Notes under the pieces: model-generated
The model's input: only the letters and a program-made list of their open reading frames with translations
What the model was told of the DNA's origin: nothing
The model's database searches: none
Made by a program: the position numbers and the translations under genes
In this document: one piece after another, positions 63,114 to 64,000 of the stretch
Layout: each line of letters begins with the position of its first letter
How positions within the stretch are numbered: position 1 is the stretch's first letter
Assembly (NCBI RefSeq): GCF_002936955.1
Contig: NZ_MPZM01000014.1
Coordinates: forward strand, 1-64,000
Source: Oceanisphaera arctica
GTDB lineage: Bacteria > Pseudomonadota > Gammaproteobacteria > Enterobacterales > Aeromonadaceae
Direction of reading: 5' to 3'
Length of the DNA stretch: 64,000 nucleotides

Positions 63114-64000
63114 ATGTTCAGAAAGTGCTTACTGCTGCTTTGTGCCTGTTTTATCACGCTGCCGGCATTGGCGGCCGAGCGCCAGATAACCGATCTGTTG
63201 GGTCGCACCCTGACCCTGCCGAGCCAGGTAGACCGCATTATTCTTTCCGAAGCCCGCCTGATGTACATACTGATGCCGCTGCAAAAGGACGACCCCTTTG
63301 CCCATGTGGTGGCCTGGTCGGACGATATGGAGCGGGCCGACCCCGATACCTACATCAAGCTGGCCGAGACCTTTCCCGACACCGTCAACACGCTGCCGCG
63401 TTTTGGCCATCCCGGCAAGGTGACCTTCGACGTTGAAAAGGCCCTGACCCTGGATGCCCAGCTGGTGGTGGTCAACCAGGCCTATCATCAGCTTTGGCAG
63501 GAAAACGGCACCCTGAACAAGCTGGAGAAGGCGGGAATTTCCACCCTGTTTGTCGACTTCCGCGATGCGCCGACCGAGAACACCCTGCCCAGCATCCGTA
63601 TTCTGGGTGAGGTGCTGCACAAGGAGAAAGAAGCCGAGGCGGTCAACAGCTTTATTGCCGACAAAATGGCCCGGGTGGCTGAGCGCATGAAAGGACTGAA
63701 AGCACAAGAACGCCCGCTGGTGCTGATGGAGCGCGCCTCCGGCATGGGCGATTGTTGTCAGGTGTTTGGCCCCAACAACTTCGGCCACTATGTGGAGCTG
63801 GCCGGCGGCAACAACTGGGGCAGTAACAAGACCCAGGCCCTGTCGCTGGCGATCAATCCGGAAGCCCTGGTCACCGAGCCTTTCGATCTGATTATCGGTA
63901 CCGGCGCCAACTGGCAAGAGGCTTATCCCGAGGCCACCAGCCTTAATCTGGGCTACAAGGCCGAGGACGAGGATCTGCAACGGGGATTCCAGGCCCTGAG
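63114..64000 (+). CDS. ABC transporter substrate-binding protein (iron/siderophore/cobalamin type), 3' end outside window
   Basis: At least 295 residues in view, and the frame is open to the window end. A signal peptide (cleavage after LAA, residue 21) is followed by RQITDLLGRTLTLPSQVDRII, the typical start of FecB/BtuF-like (COG0614) proteins. Hallmarks are the long central helix and the pattern of paired lobes. The ATG at 63114 is preceded only by a weak site. Partner permease and ATPase genes should lie just downstream. Iron transport is inference from the family. Confidence 0.82.
   Translation, partial: MFRKCLLLLCACFITLPALAAERQITDLLGRTLTLPSQVDRIILSEARLMYILMPLQKDDPFAHVVAWSDDMERADPDTYIKLAETFPDTVNTLPRFGHPGKVTFDVEKALTLDAQLVVVNQAYHQLWQENGTLNKLEKAGISTLFVDFRDAPTENTLPSIRILGEVLHKEKEAEAVNSFIADKMARVAERMKGLKAQERPLVLMERASGMGDCCQVFGPNNFGHYVELAGGNNWGSNKTQALSLAINPEALVTEPFDLIIGTGANWQEAYPEATSLNLGYKAEDEDLQRGFQAL

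Overview
The window looks like chromosomal DNA from a GC-rich gammaproteobacterium, most plausibly a marine or brackish Aeromonadales-type organism (Oceanimonas, Oceanisphaera and Zobellella relatives are my best guess). The basis is gene order shared with enterics (ubiH-ubiI-gcvTHP, rssB beside galU, yciB-yciI, sapABCDF beside pspF-pspABC-ycjX-ycjF, cysS-ppiB-lpxH), combined with marine-style uptake systems (TRAP, two sodium:solute symporters), creatinase, and an EptA closely resembling the MCR-3 type. No insertion sequence, prophage, integron or CRISPR array was recognised.

Layout. 1-7.3 kb: end of the ubiquinone hydroxylase operon, then the glycine cleavage genes gcvT, gcvH and gcvP, with an unusually structured gap before gcvP. 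7.4-9.7 kb: small stress and envelope genes, including a yqjD-yqjE-yqjK-like operon. 9.8-16.6 kb: a large membrane HD-GYP phosphodiesterase, a dnaT-dnaC primosome pair, an RssB-like protein whose phospho-acceptor Asp is replaced by Asn, galU, and a ComEA-like helix-hairpin-helix protein. 16.8-18.7 kb: yciI, yciB and a DMT exporter. 18.8-24.6 kb: a complete ribose operon rbsDACBKR with a perfect CRP site and a likely RbsR operator. 24.9-36.1 kb: miaE, sapABCDF-pspF (minus) and pspABC-ycjX-ycjF (plus) around a sigma-54 promoter. 36.1-39.3 kb: hairpin-rich DNA, a small conserved gene, tRNA-Arg and tRNA-His, folD and a potassium channel. 39.3-40.3 kb: two small lipoproteins. 40.4-47.5 kb: cysS, ppiB, lpxH, a two-component system, eptA and dgkA, a lipid A and membrane-lipid neighbourhood. 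47.6-54.8 kb: creatinase, two symporters each next to a tiny one-helix membrane protein, a DadA-type flavoprotein and a LysR regulator. 54.8-61.4 kb: a LysR regulator and a probable 3-hydroxybutyrate locus (sigma-54 activator, TRAP dctPQM, SDR dehydrogenase) in which three genes are broken independently. 61.5-64 kb: a DEAD-box helicase and the start of an iron-type ABC binding protein.

How it works together. Creatinase makes sarcosine and urea; the neighbouring flavoprotein is a candidate for sarcosine or D-amino-acid oxidation; glycine cleavage and FolD could take up the resulting glycine and one-carbon units. LpxH, EptA and DgkA act in sequence on lipid A and on the diacylglycerol that EptA releases. 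The most interesting unexplained signals are non-coding: (1) a three-copy intergenic repeat whose stems show compensatory base changes, (2) a multi-stem RNA-like domain between gcvH and gcvP, (3) a structured leader ahead of the first small-protein/symporter pair, and (4) a long inverted-repeat element beside the second pair.
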